Source: Takakia lepidozioides (Eukaryota > Streptophyta > Takakiopsida > Takakiales > Takakiaceae). Taken from it: a stretch of 64,000 bases of DNA. Location: contig CM060734.1 of the NCBI GenBank assembly GCA_030704615.1, forward strand, positions 622,001 to 686,000, in the 5' to 3' direction. Positions 33,330 through 43,124 of this stretch are shown piece after piece (position 1 is the stretch's first letter; each line of letters starts with the position of its first letter). Position numbers and translations under genes: made by a program. Under the pieces are notes generated by a model. It ran no database searches. It was not told the origin of the DNA and worked only from the letters and a program-made list of their open reading frames with translations.

Positions 33330-34360
33330 ACATGGAAATGCGGTGCTCCATTTCCATTTTGGAATGGATGTTTGTCCAATTCCAGACCCTTCAACGGAAA
33401 TGCGGCACCGCATTCCATTGTCCAATACGAAATTTCGATGACGGACATGAAAATGCGGTGCCGCATTTCTATTTTGGAGATGGATGTTTGTCCAATTCCA
33501 GACTCTTCGACGAAAATGCGGGACCGCATTCCATTGTCCAATACGAAATTTCTATGACGGACATGGAAATGCGGTGCCACATTTCCAGAACGGACATCGT
33601 TGTTAGTCCAATCCCAGACCCTTCGACGGAAATGCGGCACCACATTCCATCGTGCTGGATGGAAATGCGGTGCCGCATTCCATTGTCCAATACGAAATTT
33701 CGATGATGGACATGGAAATGCGGTGCCGCATTTCCATTTTGGAGATGGATGTTTGTCCAATTCCAGACCCTTCAATGGAAATGTGGTGCCGCATTCCATT
33801 GTCCAATACGAAATTTTGATGACGGACATGGAAATGCGGTGCCGCATTCCATTGTCCAAAACGAAATTTCGATGACGGACATGGAAATGCGGTGCCGCAT
33901 TTCCATTTTGGAGATGGATGTTTGTCCAATTCCAGACCCTTCGACGGAAATGCGGTGCCGCATTCCATTGTCCAATACGAAATTTCGATGACGGACATGG
34001 AAATGCGGTGCCGCATTTCCAAAACGGACATCGTTGTTTGTCCAATTCCAGACCCTTCGACGGAAATGCGGTGCCGCATTCCATTGTCCAATACGAAATT
34101 TTGATGACGGACATGGAAATGCAGTGCCGCATTTCCAGAACGGACATGGACATGCATTGGCGACATGCTTGGACAATTCAAGGTTGAATATGGAAATGCG
34201 GTGCCACATTTGGAATTCGAAGTATGGAAATGTCATGTCAAGAAAGGAAATGCGGTACCGCATTTCCGTTACGACCACAACGGAGGAGTGGGAGCTGCCG
34301 GAAATCGTTGCATGGAAAAAAATGAAATACGGTGCCGCATTTCCGAGCTTGGGCATGTAC
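33330..34360. repeat. Palindromic satellite (GGAAATGCGG family)
   Basis: About 18 copies of an inverted repeat with 10-base arms GGAAATGCGG and CCGCATTTCC around TG, spaced alternately about 54 and 64 bp, i.e. a ~118-bp dimer. The spacers alternate between a TTTTGGAGATGGATGTTTGT type and a CATTGTCCAATACGAAATTT type. The array begins exactly where the gypsy integrase frame breaks off. Open frames on both strands here are products of the repeat. Confidence 0.92.
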
Positions 34361-34582
34361 ATGTTTCGTTTTACTCATAGATGGATTTCCTTCACCTCAG
34401 GACTCTAGTATCACTGACTCTGATATATTGATGTGGACAGACACATTGCAGAAATGAGACCACAAATTGTAAATAGTGGGCCAATTAGATATAAAAATTC
34501 GTTCTTTATGTAGGTCTACTTTGTCCCACAGGCCCTGGGGTCGCCCTTTGGACAACACACAGAAGTGAGGGACGATGAGTTG
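34361..34582. other. No gene seen
   Basis: Unique sequence between the satellite and the 3' end of the minus-strand paralogue. Nothing recognised. Confidence 0.4.
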
Positions 34583-34588
34583 TTTTAT
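34583..34588 (-). promoter_or_regulatory. Poly(A) signal of the minus-strand paralogue
   Basis: AATAAA on the minus strand, 66 bp past the stop, in the context GATCAATAAAA. The same eleven bases surround the signal of the plus-strand paralogue at 36431. Confidence 0.65.
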
Positions 34589-34653
34589 TGATCAAACACG
34601 GTGTGTCACATTTAGCAACTCCAAACAAATCTAAGCTCTTCCGCCTTCCGCCT

Positions 34654-35220
34654 TCACCAAGTCGACGGAACTTCGATAGCCCTCAAAACAAACTCATTAC
34701 TAACGTGGCACTTCCAGGTAAACTGCAATGCGGTCGTTCTGGTTCCCTTGGTGGAGCTAACGACAATGTCATGCCCATCAATGATACCACCATCATACAT
34801 TGACAAGGTCACTGTGGGCCTCATGTGCCCATGCGATTCGTCTTCGCAACTCAGCTGAATGTCTCCATACACTAGAAGAGCGGAGTGAACTCCACAAATA
34901 TAGTTTTCCCCGGTGCCGTCCTCCCTGGTCCACTGGCAGCAGTTCTAACGCCAAAGCGAGGCCGTGCGTGATCTGTCCGGCATCCCATTCCAACTTGGTA
35001 TATCGAGGTCAACAATTTTCAGGACCCACGGACCGCATTGACCCTCGCCCTCACCTCGCTCAAACTGGTAATACTCCATTACGCGCAAAGACTCCCGCTT
35101 GACTCTTGAAGCGTCAGTGAAAACAGAGAGCCACACAATGATGTCTCCTGATTTTGGTTTGAACATCGCATAATTGTGGCCATGATAAGGGCAGTCAGCA
35201 GGATTGCGGCGGCACGGCAT
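34654..35220 (-). pseudogene. Paralogue of the 35784-36287 gene, stopped by TAG
   Basis: Single uninterrupted coding block from ATG at 35220 to a stop at 34654 (188 codons), except for one in-frame TAG at 34945-34947. There the plus-strand paralogue has TGG (R-W-N versus R-stop-N), so it is a Trp-to-stop change. Shared segments include ADCPYHGHNYAM, SGDIIVW, FERGEGEG, YGDIQLSC and YDGGIIDGHDIVVSS followed by ALQFTW. Identity to the other copy is about 45% by eye. The protein family is unknown to me; the spacing of short hydrophobic strands suggests an all-beta fold. No signal peptide or membrane segment. A truncated 91-residue product is all this copy could make. Confidence 0.7.
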
Positions 35221-35783
35221 CCTTGCAAAAGATTAGCGGAGTACGCTCAATGACAGCAGCTCCCGGATGAAGGAGGCAGCAGCGCGGTGGCTGGAAGTTC
35301 AAGGACATGACAATGTGTTTGCAAATGCTGCAATTCCTCACTAACACTCCAAGGCACATTTAAATTTCCCCCCTACAGGAACTTGCACGGATGAAGATTG
35401 GCTGCTCCATGAATGTAGCCGTTTCAGTTTCCTTCCGTGCCATGCAAACTATGGGCCGTAAGTGCCAGATGGGCCTATAGCCACTCGAGATGACGAAGTC
35501 CATCCCCCCTTCGATGTAAATGTGGCGCCAAATTTCCATCCGGGGGATGGACTTTCATCGTGTAACGTGTTCATCACGCCAGCGGTGGATGAACCGCTAC
35601 CTCTTTCTCATCCACGGGGAATAGTTTGTAATCTGCCACGGGTACGTGGGACCCAGATGCTCCATTATTGGAGCCCGCACTGCTCTTCCGCTTCTCATCA
35701 TTTCGAAAATCAAAGGGCTTCGTTGTTGCTGCAAGGTCATTGTCATCGGCATCAAACACGTCCTCAGGACCTCCTTTGCAAGG
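35221..35783. promoter_or_regulatory. Shared upstream region of the divergent paralogues
   Basis: 563 bp between two start codons pointing outward, so it must carry both promoters. The bases just before each ATG are alike (TTTGCAAGGATG on both strands), showing that the duplication includes the leader. On the minus strand 35759-35574 is also open and encodes a charged, low-complexity stretch (EKRKSSAGSNNGASGSHVP), possibly a relic exon. I see no clear TATA box. Confidence 0.45.
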
Positions 35784-36287
35784 ATGTCGTGCTTCCGGAA
35801 CCGGGACGACTGCCCTTATGGAGGCTTCGATTATGCAATGTATTCGGCCTCATCGGGAGACATCGTTATCTGGCACACAGTTTACACAGAAGATAGTGGG
35901 GCGAATGTGGAAACATTGTCAGCTTTTGAGTATATCCCAGGCCACTACACCTTCGAGCGGGGTGACGATCTTGGTCTGAGGAGTCTGTGGCTCCTACGCA
36001 TCCTTGATTCCGATTTCCCCAGCTACGATGGGCACCCATGCAGAAGAATGCGCACTGCTATGCTGTTGCGTTGGAACCGTTGCCAGTGGACGTGGGTGGA
36101 CTCCATCGGAGAGACGTATACTCCTGAAGGAGTGCGCTCCTCTTCTCCATTGTATGGGGACATTCGCATTGGTGTGGACGACGAAAACGTGAAGCTTTCC
36201 ATATTCGATGGTGGTATGATTGAAGGGCACAACATTGTGGTGAGCATCAACAGGGGCGGTACAACGGCTGCAATCCAGTTTACCTAG
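35784..36287 (+). CDS. Unknown 167-residue protein, intact paralogue
   Basis: ATG at 35784, chosen because it aligns with the start of the minus-strand paralogue and follows the conserved TTTGCAAGG leader; stop TAG at 36285. Cys-containing start (SCFRNRDDCPYGGFDYAM), SGDIVIW, FERGDDLGLRSLWLLRILD, YGDIRIGVDDENVKLSIFDG, GHNIVVSINRGG, then AAIQFT. About 19 kDa, no signal peptide or membrane helix, Gly/Asp turns alternating with short beta-like strands. I do not recognise the family. The sister copy at 34654-35220 keeps the same spacing but has a stop codon. A poly(A) signal lies 144 bp downstream. The frame is also open upstream to 35646 without homology to the sister. Confidence 0.65.
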   Translation: MSCFRNRDDCPYGGFDYAMYSASSGDIVIWHTVYTEDSGANVETLSAFEYIPGHYTFERGDDLGLRSLWLLRILDSDFPSYDGHPCRRMRTAMLLRWNRCQWTWVDSIGETYTPEGVRSSSPLYGDIRIGVDDENVKLSIFDGGMIEGHNIVVSINRGGTTAAIQFT

Positions 36288-36430
36288 AGGAGCCCGATGA
36301 CTCATGAGCTAGTTTTCAGAGCAGTCGAAGTCCCATTGACAACGTGACTTGTATTCAGAAGGCATAGGGCTATAGATTTGTTTGCACCATCAGCACAGTA
36401 GACGTGTTTCGAATGCAATTCATGTGGATC

Positions 36431-36436
36431 AATAAA
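36431..36436 (+). promoter_or_regulatory. Poly(A) signal of the plus-strand paralogue
   Basis: AATAAA in the context GATCAATAAAA, matching that of the sister gene. Confidence 0.65.
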
Positions 36437-37100
36437 AACCCCATTGTGCCCTCTTTATTGTTCTATTCTGTATCCATCGTTCCCAGAATGCATCATTCCT
36501 CATTTCGTTTGGGATTGGGAGTGGAGGTGGATTTTGCAAGTGGCTGGTAGGCTGAAATGGGCCCCCATTGTACAGAGCAGTACCACCCTACCATTCGCGA
36601 AACATTGCCTTTCAATATGTAATTCTAAAAAACATTGCCGAACCTCCTTCATCGGGAGGTCCTTCTCCCCCTATGACCGTGACACCCTCAACCCTATTCC
36701 CGCGGACACTCATTTCCGGAAAATAGTCCAGCTCATGTTTTTTTCGACACTTACGACTCTGCTCATGGCTCATGCCGTTCATGGCTCATGGCTCATGAAA
36801 TAGCAGTCCCCGACAGCATGCATTCGAGTGAGAGTCATGAAGTCATATGTGCGTCTAGCAATTTGCACACGTCATTCCAGTGTAGTGGTGTCCGTGACTA
36901 GTAGTCATATCCGCCATGCCAATATTCGTGGTCAAACATGTTTGACCTCTGTTGAGCAGAGTCTGGAGTCATGCAGTTGCATATATGACTTCTCCATATC
37001 TACGTGTCAACTGCAAAGGCTTTTACGACTGCATATGGCATTTCTGCCACAAATCTGCCATGACTGCGCACAAATGGCAGTCATGAAAGCCACAATCTGT
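36437..37100. other. No gene seen
   Basis: Unique sequence with short open stretches. CATGGCTCATG-type phrases repeat near 36760-36800. Nothing recognised. Confidence 0.4.
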
Positions 37101-37104
37101 TGTA

Positions 37105-37255
37105 AGGATTCCTCACATACTTTCGGTAGTAAGAGGCGAGTCCCAGAAAGGATCGCACTCCCGCGACCGAAGTCGGAGGTTCCCAGTCCAAGATTGCCCT
37201 CACCTTTCTATCATCGCAAGAACTTCACTTTTGTGACCCCAAATTCGCACTTTGT
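37105..37255 (-). pseudogene. Small relic of a chromovirus RT segment
   Basis: Closely matches 3925-4110 of the complete chromovirus, for example GAGGCGAGTCC, AAGGATCGCACTC, CGAAGTCG and ATCGCCCTCACC-like phrases in the same order, with a deletion in the middle. It is a second, older copy of the same family reduced to about 150 bp. Confidence 0.75.
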
Positions 37256-37489
37256 TGCAGGGGAGAGGGAAGAGCTGAAGGCGGAGGTCTTTTGCAAGGG
37301 GCCATGTGGCAGCTGTAGCCCACCTCGAGAAGTGTGCGGAATCAACACACAAGTGGGGCCCCGGCGGAAGCAAGAGTTTTGTCACCCGATTCATAAGTGT
37401 TCTTTCTCTTGTCATACCCATTCTTTTTTTTTAGCTTCTCCCTTCCATCATGAATTCTGACCTGTCATTGCATTTGTATGCCATGTGCA

Positions 37490-37774
37490 GAAAAAGAAGT
37501 TTCAGAGGCCTCCCTCCGCCATCGAGCACAACTTTTGCAAGACTCAGGGGTGGAAGGCCCTTGTAGCCTCAATGGCCAAGGCGCCCGATAGTACATCTGT
37601 AGGGGTGGGGATGGGTAGTTCAGTGGCTCGGCCGGATGGGGGAGAGCCAGTAGTAGGGGGTGGTTCGAAGGATGATGTAATCTCGGACTCCGCCTCATCA
37701 TCCTCCAAATTGGAGGCCCAGCGTAGCTTGCATTCCTCGGACGAGTACACCTATGAGTCAGGTGATGAGGAGTG
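37490..37774 (+). CDS. Unknown terminal exon with acidic tail
   Basis: Follows a good acceptor (GCCATGTGCAG, ending near 37489) and reads to a TGA at 37774. It starts basic (KKKFQRPPSAIEHNFCKTQG), has a Gly/Val/Ser middle, and ends in SSDEYTYESGDEE. This looks like the last exon of a nuclear protein or a transposase. Since a CACTA-like terminus lies 1 kb downstream, it could be the end of that element's gene. No upstream exon was identified. Confidence 0.35.
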
Positions 37775-38040
37775 AGGGATGGTTCCCAGTTAGAGACATG
37801 TACAGGTAGTACTCGCTTTATGTATATATTTTTTCAGTTGCCATTTCGATCCTCATTCTAACCTTAATGGATATGTGGATTTGGTGGGTCGACCTATAGA
37901 TTAGAATGCATGCAATTGTTGCAAGCACGAGGCACACCCCAACCCCCGAGAAAACCCCACACCCAACCCCCCCCCCCCCAAACGAAAAAAAAACCCCCAA
38001 ATACCAGCTGGCTACCCTCCCACCCACCCCCCTTTCCCAG

Positions 38041-38770
38041 CGACGCCTTTGCGACGGCCCCGGGTGACCAGCAACGCGCTAGCGATTCCCAGGCGTCGCA
38101 ACAGAACCACCCCATCGTGGAGCTAGCGACGCCGCCCAGGGGCTGCGTCGTTGGTGCGACTCTCGGGAGTCGCATAAGAATGTGCCCTCCCCTGGAGCTA
38201 GCGACGGCCCCCGGTTTGTTGGCGACGTCCGTGCGATTCCCGGGCGTTGCCAGCAAACCTCCCTACCCATGGTTGACTAGCAACGCTCGCACATGTTAGC
38301 GTCGGCATTGCGATTCTCGGGCGTCACCAAGCCCCTAGGCAGATTAGACCCCATCTCGATGTCCTGGCGTTGCAGAGCGGGGGCTTTAATGTCCCACGGT
38401 GCGACGTGCCGGTGACGCCGTCGCGTGGCTATTTCTGGAGATGGGCGACGTCTTTGCGACTGCCCCACGACGCAAGGGGAGGAATGGACCCCCCCTCTTT
38501 GCCCTTAGTTGTGACTCCCGGGAGTCGTAATATTGCGACGCCCCGGAGGGGTGGCGACATTCCGCCGTCGCTGGTCGTGGCCAGGGGGATTAGCGATTCC
38601 CCTAGGTCGCTATTTTGTGACGTTCCGGGAGCGACGTCGGACCGATGTGGGTGCGCCAACGTCACAATTTGCCCCCGAGGCGCCCCGAGCGCTGTAGTGT
38701 ATTTCCGTCGCTAAGCGCGGCGTTTGGAGGTCGCTGAGGCATCGCTAACCCCTCCCAAAACGTAGTAGTG
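38041..38770. mobile_element. Right end of a CACTA-like transposon with subterminal palindromes
   Basis: The right edge reads CCAAAACGTAGTAGTG, whose reverse complement begins CACTACTACGTTTTGG, the signature of En/Spm (CACTA) termini. ACT follows as a possible 3-bp target duplication. The adjacent GC-rich 700 bp holds about eight variants of GCGACTCCCGGGAGTCGC (38082-38099, 38156-38173, 38233-38250, 38310-38327, 38511-38528, 38592-38611, near 38618 and near 38401). CACTA elements typically carry such repeated subterminal transposase-binding motifs. The left terminus was not found in the window. Confidence 0.55.
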
Positions 38771-38779
38771 ACTACCAGT

Positions 38780-39155
38780 CAATTCTCATCCCCCATTGGG
38801 AAGGTGGGAGCGTTCCACACCTCATGTTCCCTCCTCATGCTCCCCACCTTTAGGACCATGTTCCCAAACATTCTCCAATTTTGCTCCCCTATTCCCGCTT
38901 CCCGATCCCTACTCCCCATAGCTCCCCCATAGTGGGACAGGGGAGTAAGGAGGGGAGCGGGGATCGAAAACAAGGGAGCAAGCCGCGTTCTAGAGGACGA
39001 GGGGGAACGGGGACAGGGGAGCGGGATGCGTTCCACATGGTGAGGAGGGGAGCGGGGACCGGGAACAGGGATAGGGGAGCGGGACTGGGAACAAGAAGGG
39101 GAGCAGGGAGTGGATACTAGGAACAGGAGAGCGGAGCGGGGATCTTGGACTCATA
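38780..39155. repeat. Purine/pyrimidine-skewed inverted repeat
   Basis: 38780-38935 is rich in CCTC/CCCC/TTCCC and 38940-39155 in GGGGAGCGGGG. Phrases such as GTTCCACACCTCATGTTCCC on the left have counterparts such as GTTCCACATGGTGAGGAGGG on the right, so the block is partly self-complementary. No coding sequence. It may be a foldback element or an expanded low-complexity tract. Confidence 0.6.
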
Positions 39156-39159
39156 ATTA

Positions 39160-39775
39160 TTTTGGAGATGAAAAAATACATTAATCAATCACATATGTAA
39201 CCAAGCACTAAATGGGCTTTGACTGCCGCGAATTGATCCTCAACCCTCACCATTATAATGCATATCTCCTAGCCACCATGCTACCATGTGCTTATTGCCA
39301 AACCTTCATTTTTTAATCCTTTATTCTAGAACATAGGCTCGCAGGTGAGAGGGGAGCAGCGGGGGGGGGGGGGGATTTGACAGTGCGCCCCGCCGGAACA
39401 TCACCGGTACGGACATCCCCCGTGACCGTACCGGCGAGGCTCCCATGCTTGCATTCAACTCGTTGGGTGCGCATAGTCTAACAAGGCCCATCTAAGCCCA
39501 AGTGCAATCTCCTATGTATCCAAGTGCTTCTCCCACTTAGAGGCCCAAGTGCGCGGCCCCGTTCATTCTCGGTGGATGTACTACCTTGAGCGATACATGA
39601 AGACTTTGAAAGCACATGTAAGACAAATGGCGCACCCAGAGGGTAGCATGGCGGAGCTCCAATATCATTCCAACACTTAATTTTGTAATTTAGTTGAATT
39701 TTCAGCAACCAAAATTATTCATAATTCTATAATTTTCTATAATTGTTTATAATTCCATAAGTCTCGGCCCGTAGG
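39160..39775. other. No gene seen
   Basis: A G run at 39361-39374 and the inverted pair CACCGGTACGG and CCGTACCGGCG (39402-39435). Otherwise nothing recognised. Confidence 0.4.
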
Positions 39776-39779
39776 CCCA

Positions 39780-40185
39780 AATTTTGTGAAACCAAGTAGG
39801 TGCACCCCTACTCATCAAGGGCTTCCAGCGGTACTAAAATCGTGGCCAAAGGCCCCGCGGTTTGGGAGATCTCAATGACCCTACAAATAATACAAACAAT
39901 ACTGTGACCGCCAATATTAAAAAAAAACCCAATTTATTACATCCACGTGCACAAAAGACAAATGAAGGGCCAATCATTACTCCAAGAAAGCCCACTTTGC
40001 TATTTTTCACGAATTTCCAGCGACCAAAAGTACTTGTAATTCGATATCTCCCACACCGCCCAAAAATTATGAGACTAAGCCGGTGCACCCCTCCTCATTG
40101 AGGGGTTTCCAACGGCACCAAGCACCAGGGCTGGGGCCCGCAGTTTGGGAGATCTCAACGACGCTACAAAACAAAACAAACTACC
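39780..40185. repeat. Diverged direct duplication
   Basis: 39785-39900 and 40065-40185 share, in order, GGTGCACCCCT, CTCAT, GGGCTTCCAGCGG or GGGTTTCCAACGG, and GGTTTGGGAGATCTCAA or AGTTTGGGAGATCTCAA, then a C-T-A-C-A-A-A tail. The two ~120-bp copies are offset by about 280 bp and are clearly diverged. Possibly LTR or UTR material of an old element. Confidence 0.7.
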
Positions 40186-40271
40186 TTGCTTCATATATTG
40201 ATGAAGCAATAAAGAAATCAAACTATTATTTATATCCGCTCTAAAGATTAACCTATATCCACGAGTTCCAG

Positions 40272-40493
40272 TTGCACATCTATGAGGAGTTGTGCAAGTA
40301 TATTGAATACACGCAAGGTAAACCCTTGCCGAGACCCAAGCTTGAACTAGACACTCCTTCGGATTTTTGGGTTAAGAAGTTCGAAGAGGAGGCGGCTGAA
40401 GAAACAGCCAAAGTGTGTACCACCAAAGCTCAGAAGTGTGAGCAGCAATGGAAGATTGTTGAGGTGCTTCTAGTTTATCTCACATTCGATTAA
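40272..40493 (+). CDS. Short unidentified open frame
   Basis: 73 codons, charged, with IYEELCKYIEYTQGKPLPRP and FWVKKFEEEAAEETAKVC. The composition is protein-like (Glu/Lys helix), unlike the surrounding sequence, and could be a gag or gene relic. No partner exon or motif. Confidence 0.2.
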   Translation: MHIYEELCKYIEYTQGKPLPRPKLELDTPSDFWVKKFEEEAAEETAKVCTTKAQKCEQQWKIVEVLLVYLTFD

Positions 40494-42225
40494 TTTGAGG
40501 AAGTTAATAGATGGAAATTTGAACCCTTGCCATGTGAGAGGGGGATGCGCGGCCCTCTATAACCGGGGTCGCAAGTTGGCAAGAACAAGGCAGGGCGCCC
40601 CCCTTTGATGAATTCCCATAGATGCAAGGGGCTAGGTTTGGTGGGAGGAAAGAAGTTTTCTAGCTCATAGCCCACTTCCCTGGTCATACTAAACTGAGGA
40701 ATGCCTACTTCGGCCCAACTCAAGAATTCGCCAGCACACGTATGTAGCTGAATGACGTCCAATTGTAGCTTGCGGGCGACTTCATCAGCATGCAAGACCT
40801 GCAATAATCTACGGCCAGCCCATGCATCCTATAACGCCCTGTCGGACATTGTGCTGTCACGCTTAATTCTGCAGCAAGGCTGCACTTCGACCTATGACCT
40901 CTAATTATGACTCTGCTCGCCTTCATCACTACACCCTCTCAAACACTATTTAGATTGAGCACTATACATTGCTGCCTAATTTTTTCGTTATTGCTCATTG
41001 CTCATCTAGACTAACACTCACTTTGTATAACAATCAATCTGCCATTCCAAATCACTCAGGTTCACTTGTCTTGCTTTCAGCCGCCTCACCTCATTGTCCA
41101 GGCAAAATGTTAAATGAGCAGCTTGTTGCTTACCCCTCACGCTCCAAGTGCTTTGTGCTCTGGATCATTACCACGAAAAATCACCACTTAAAATCACCAT
41201 AACATCAGTAACTCTCACTTCATAAGTGCACTCGTTGCTTTCCTGCTGGCCCGTCAAGGGCCTAGGGCCAACATCTCGTCTCATTTCTATTATGTGGTTC
41301 TCACATGTTTCATCATGCGGGATGAGTTCTCTCTCTCGTGTCTCTAGGTTTGTCCCTCGCCTTCTTTGGCGTGTTTGCTTAGGGGTTTATTTTTCCTATT
41401 CATTAACAAACGGCTCGTCACGTAATGGCTCCTCGTCATGGTGACTACCTATTAGAGTATTATGATGATGATATATGTTGGTAGCAAGGAATGTAATTAG
41501 GTAATTTAAAAGCAATAAGTACATGATGTTTATGGTCCATGCAATATGCTTTTGTAATGCCACATATGCAGTGTTGATGATGTGCATATTGTCCAAACAT
41601 GGTCTAGTTGAGATCCATAAATAGTAGTATTAATTGGAAATTGGAGTTGCATGTGAAAAGAAAAACATGAATTTTTGCAATTGATTTGTTGTTACGGTAT
41701 TATTTTGTAAAAGATCTACATTAAAGTCCCCTATTATTATCGTTGGGCATGTATGTGGGATGGTATCAATGAGCTTTTTGGAAGAAGATAAGAAAATAGT
41801 AAATTGTAGTGTTGGAGGTTTATAGACCGCAATAATATGAATTGTTTTTTGGTATTCAAATTAAATATTGCAGCTATATATTTCAGATTCCCGCTTAGCG
41901 GTTTTTTTAAGAAATTTCAGATCGAGTGGCTACAGAGTTTAATAGCCGTACATTCTGTTCATCCACTGACATTCATCCAAATCTCTACTGTAATCCATTT
42001 GTATCATCCATGTTTTGTGAATCCATCCATAATTTATCTTTTATTTGGAGAAGTTTGGCGATTTCATCCATGAAAAAATAGGGAATTTGTTACAGAATAT
42101 TCCATTTTATTCTTGAGGTCAAAATCTGATAAAATTTGCCAATAAAAAAAATGCAAGGTTAAAATATATATGTATATATATATATATAGTCCAACTCTTT
42201 TTTATTTTTTACCTCTTATAACAGG
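40494..42225. other. No gene seen
   Basis: Only short open stretches. ATCCATT/CATCC phrases cluster near 41960-42070, similar to the arms of the foldback family. A (TA)n tract lies at 42166-42187. Confidence 0.4.
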
Positions 42226-42227
42226 AA

Positions 42228-42325
42228 GGTGGACACCTTCATGACACACCAGATGGTGGTTTAAACCCACAACCACATCCAACGTGGTATGTGCCCATTA
42301 CCACTGGGCTACATGCTGGTTGTCA
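42228..42325 (-). mobile_element. tRNA-derived SINE-like copy
   Basis: The minus strand reads GCATGTAGCCCAGTGGTAAT (A-box-like) and, 31 bases on, GTGGGTTTAAACCACC (B-box-like), the usual spacing for a Pol III promoter of tRNA origin. The acceptor stem is not complete, so this is a SINE rather than a tRNA gene. Confidence 0.55.
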
Positions 42326-42349
42326 ATATCAACAGATGTGAAATGGTAT

Positions 42350-43120
42350 ATAAATTGATGGATCTAAAGGGACCTGAAGGAATCTAAGATCTGAAAAAAA
42401 CTACGAGTTTTGAAATTTTGAAAAAATATAGAAATTACTAGACTGCAAAAAATTCTTTAATAATTAAATAATTAAAATAAAATAAACACTTACATTCGCT
42501 TACATATAGATACATAACAAATTTAAGAAGAATTGGAGATTACTAAATATGAGTATTGTTTTATAAAATAAATGTATTGACTAATTACAATTTTTTTTTC
42601 AATGATATGCAACAATTTCAAGAAGATAACAACAATTCAACAACAAAATGAATTTATAATATATAATATAATTATATTAACTTCAAAAGATTGAAAATAT
42701 CTATATGATAAAGACTTAATATATTGGAATTAAATTAATTTTCTTAAAAACAAAATTAGCACTTAATCTGCGACTCAATTGTTTTTAAGAAAATTAATTC
42801 TTCATTTGTATAGTATAAATTGATGGATCTAAAGGCACCTAAAGGGATATGAGATATGAAAAACTAAAGGTTTTGAAAAAATCTGGGTATTATTAAATTG
42901 GAAAAATTATTTAATGATTAAATATCTAAATAATAAAATACCTACATTCATCTTTTAAAATATATATAATAAATTTAAATTTTTTGAAGATTGATAAATA
43001 TGAGTACTTTATTTAAATTTATTAATTAATTACGGTTTTTTTCAATGATATCTAACAACTTCAAAAAGATATCAACAAATCAACAACGAAATGAATGATA
43101 ATATAAAACATATCTTCATT
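42350..43120. repeat. AT-rich tandem duplication
   Basis: The block starting AAATTGATGGATCTAAAGG at about 42351 recurs at about 42817, with matching later phrases (TTTAATAATTAAATA or TTTAATGATTAAATA; CAACAACAAAATGAAT or CAACAACGAAATGAAT). Period is about 470 bp, with many substitutions and indels. Very AT-rich; no coding frame. Confidence 0.75.
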
Positions 43121-43124
43121 TACA

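Noticed and set aside
33299-34408. Longer open frames on both strands over the GGAAATGCGG array
   Set aside because: Products of a repeat lacking stops in some frames; the peptides are periodic copies with no domain.
35646-35783. Upstream extension of the 35784 gene
   Set aside because: The frame is open, but the sister copy starts at the ATG aligned with 35784, and the upstream residues lack any counterpart.
42228-42325. tRNA gene on the minus strand
   Set aside because: A- and B-box-like elements are present, but the acceptor stem and anticodon arm do not pair properly; a SINE is more likely.
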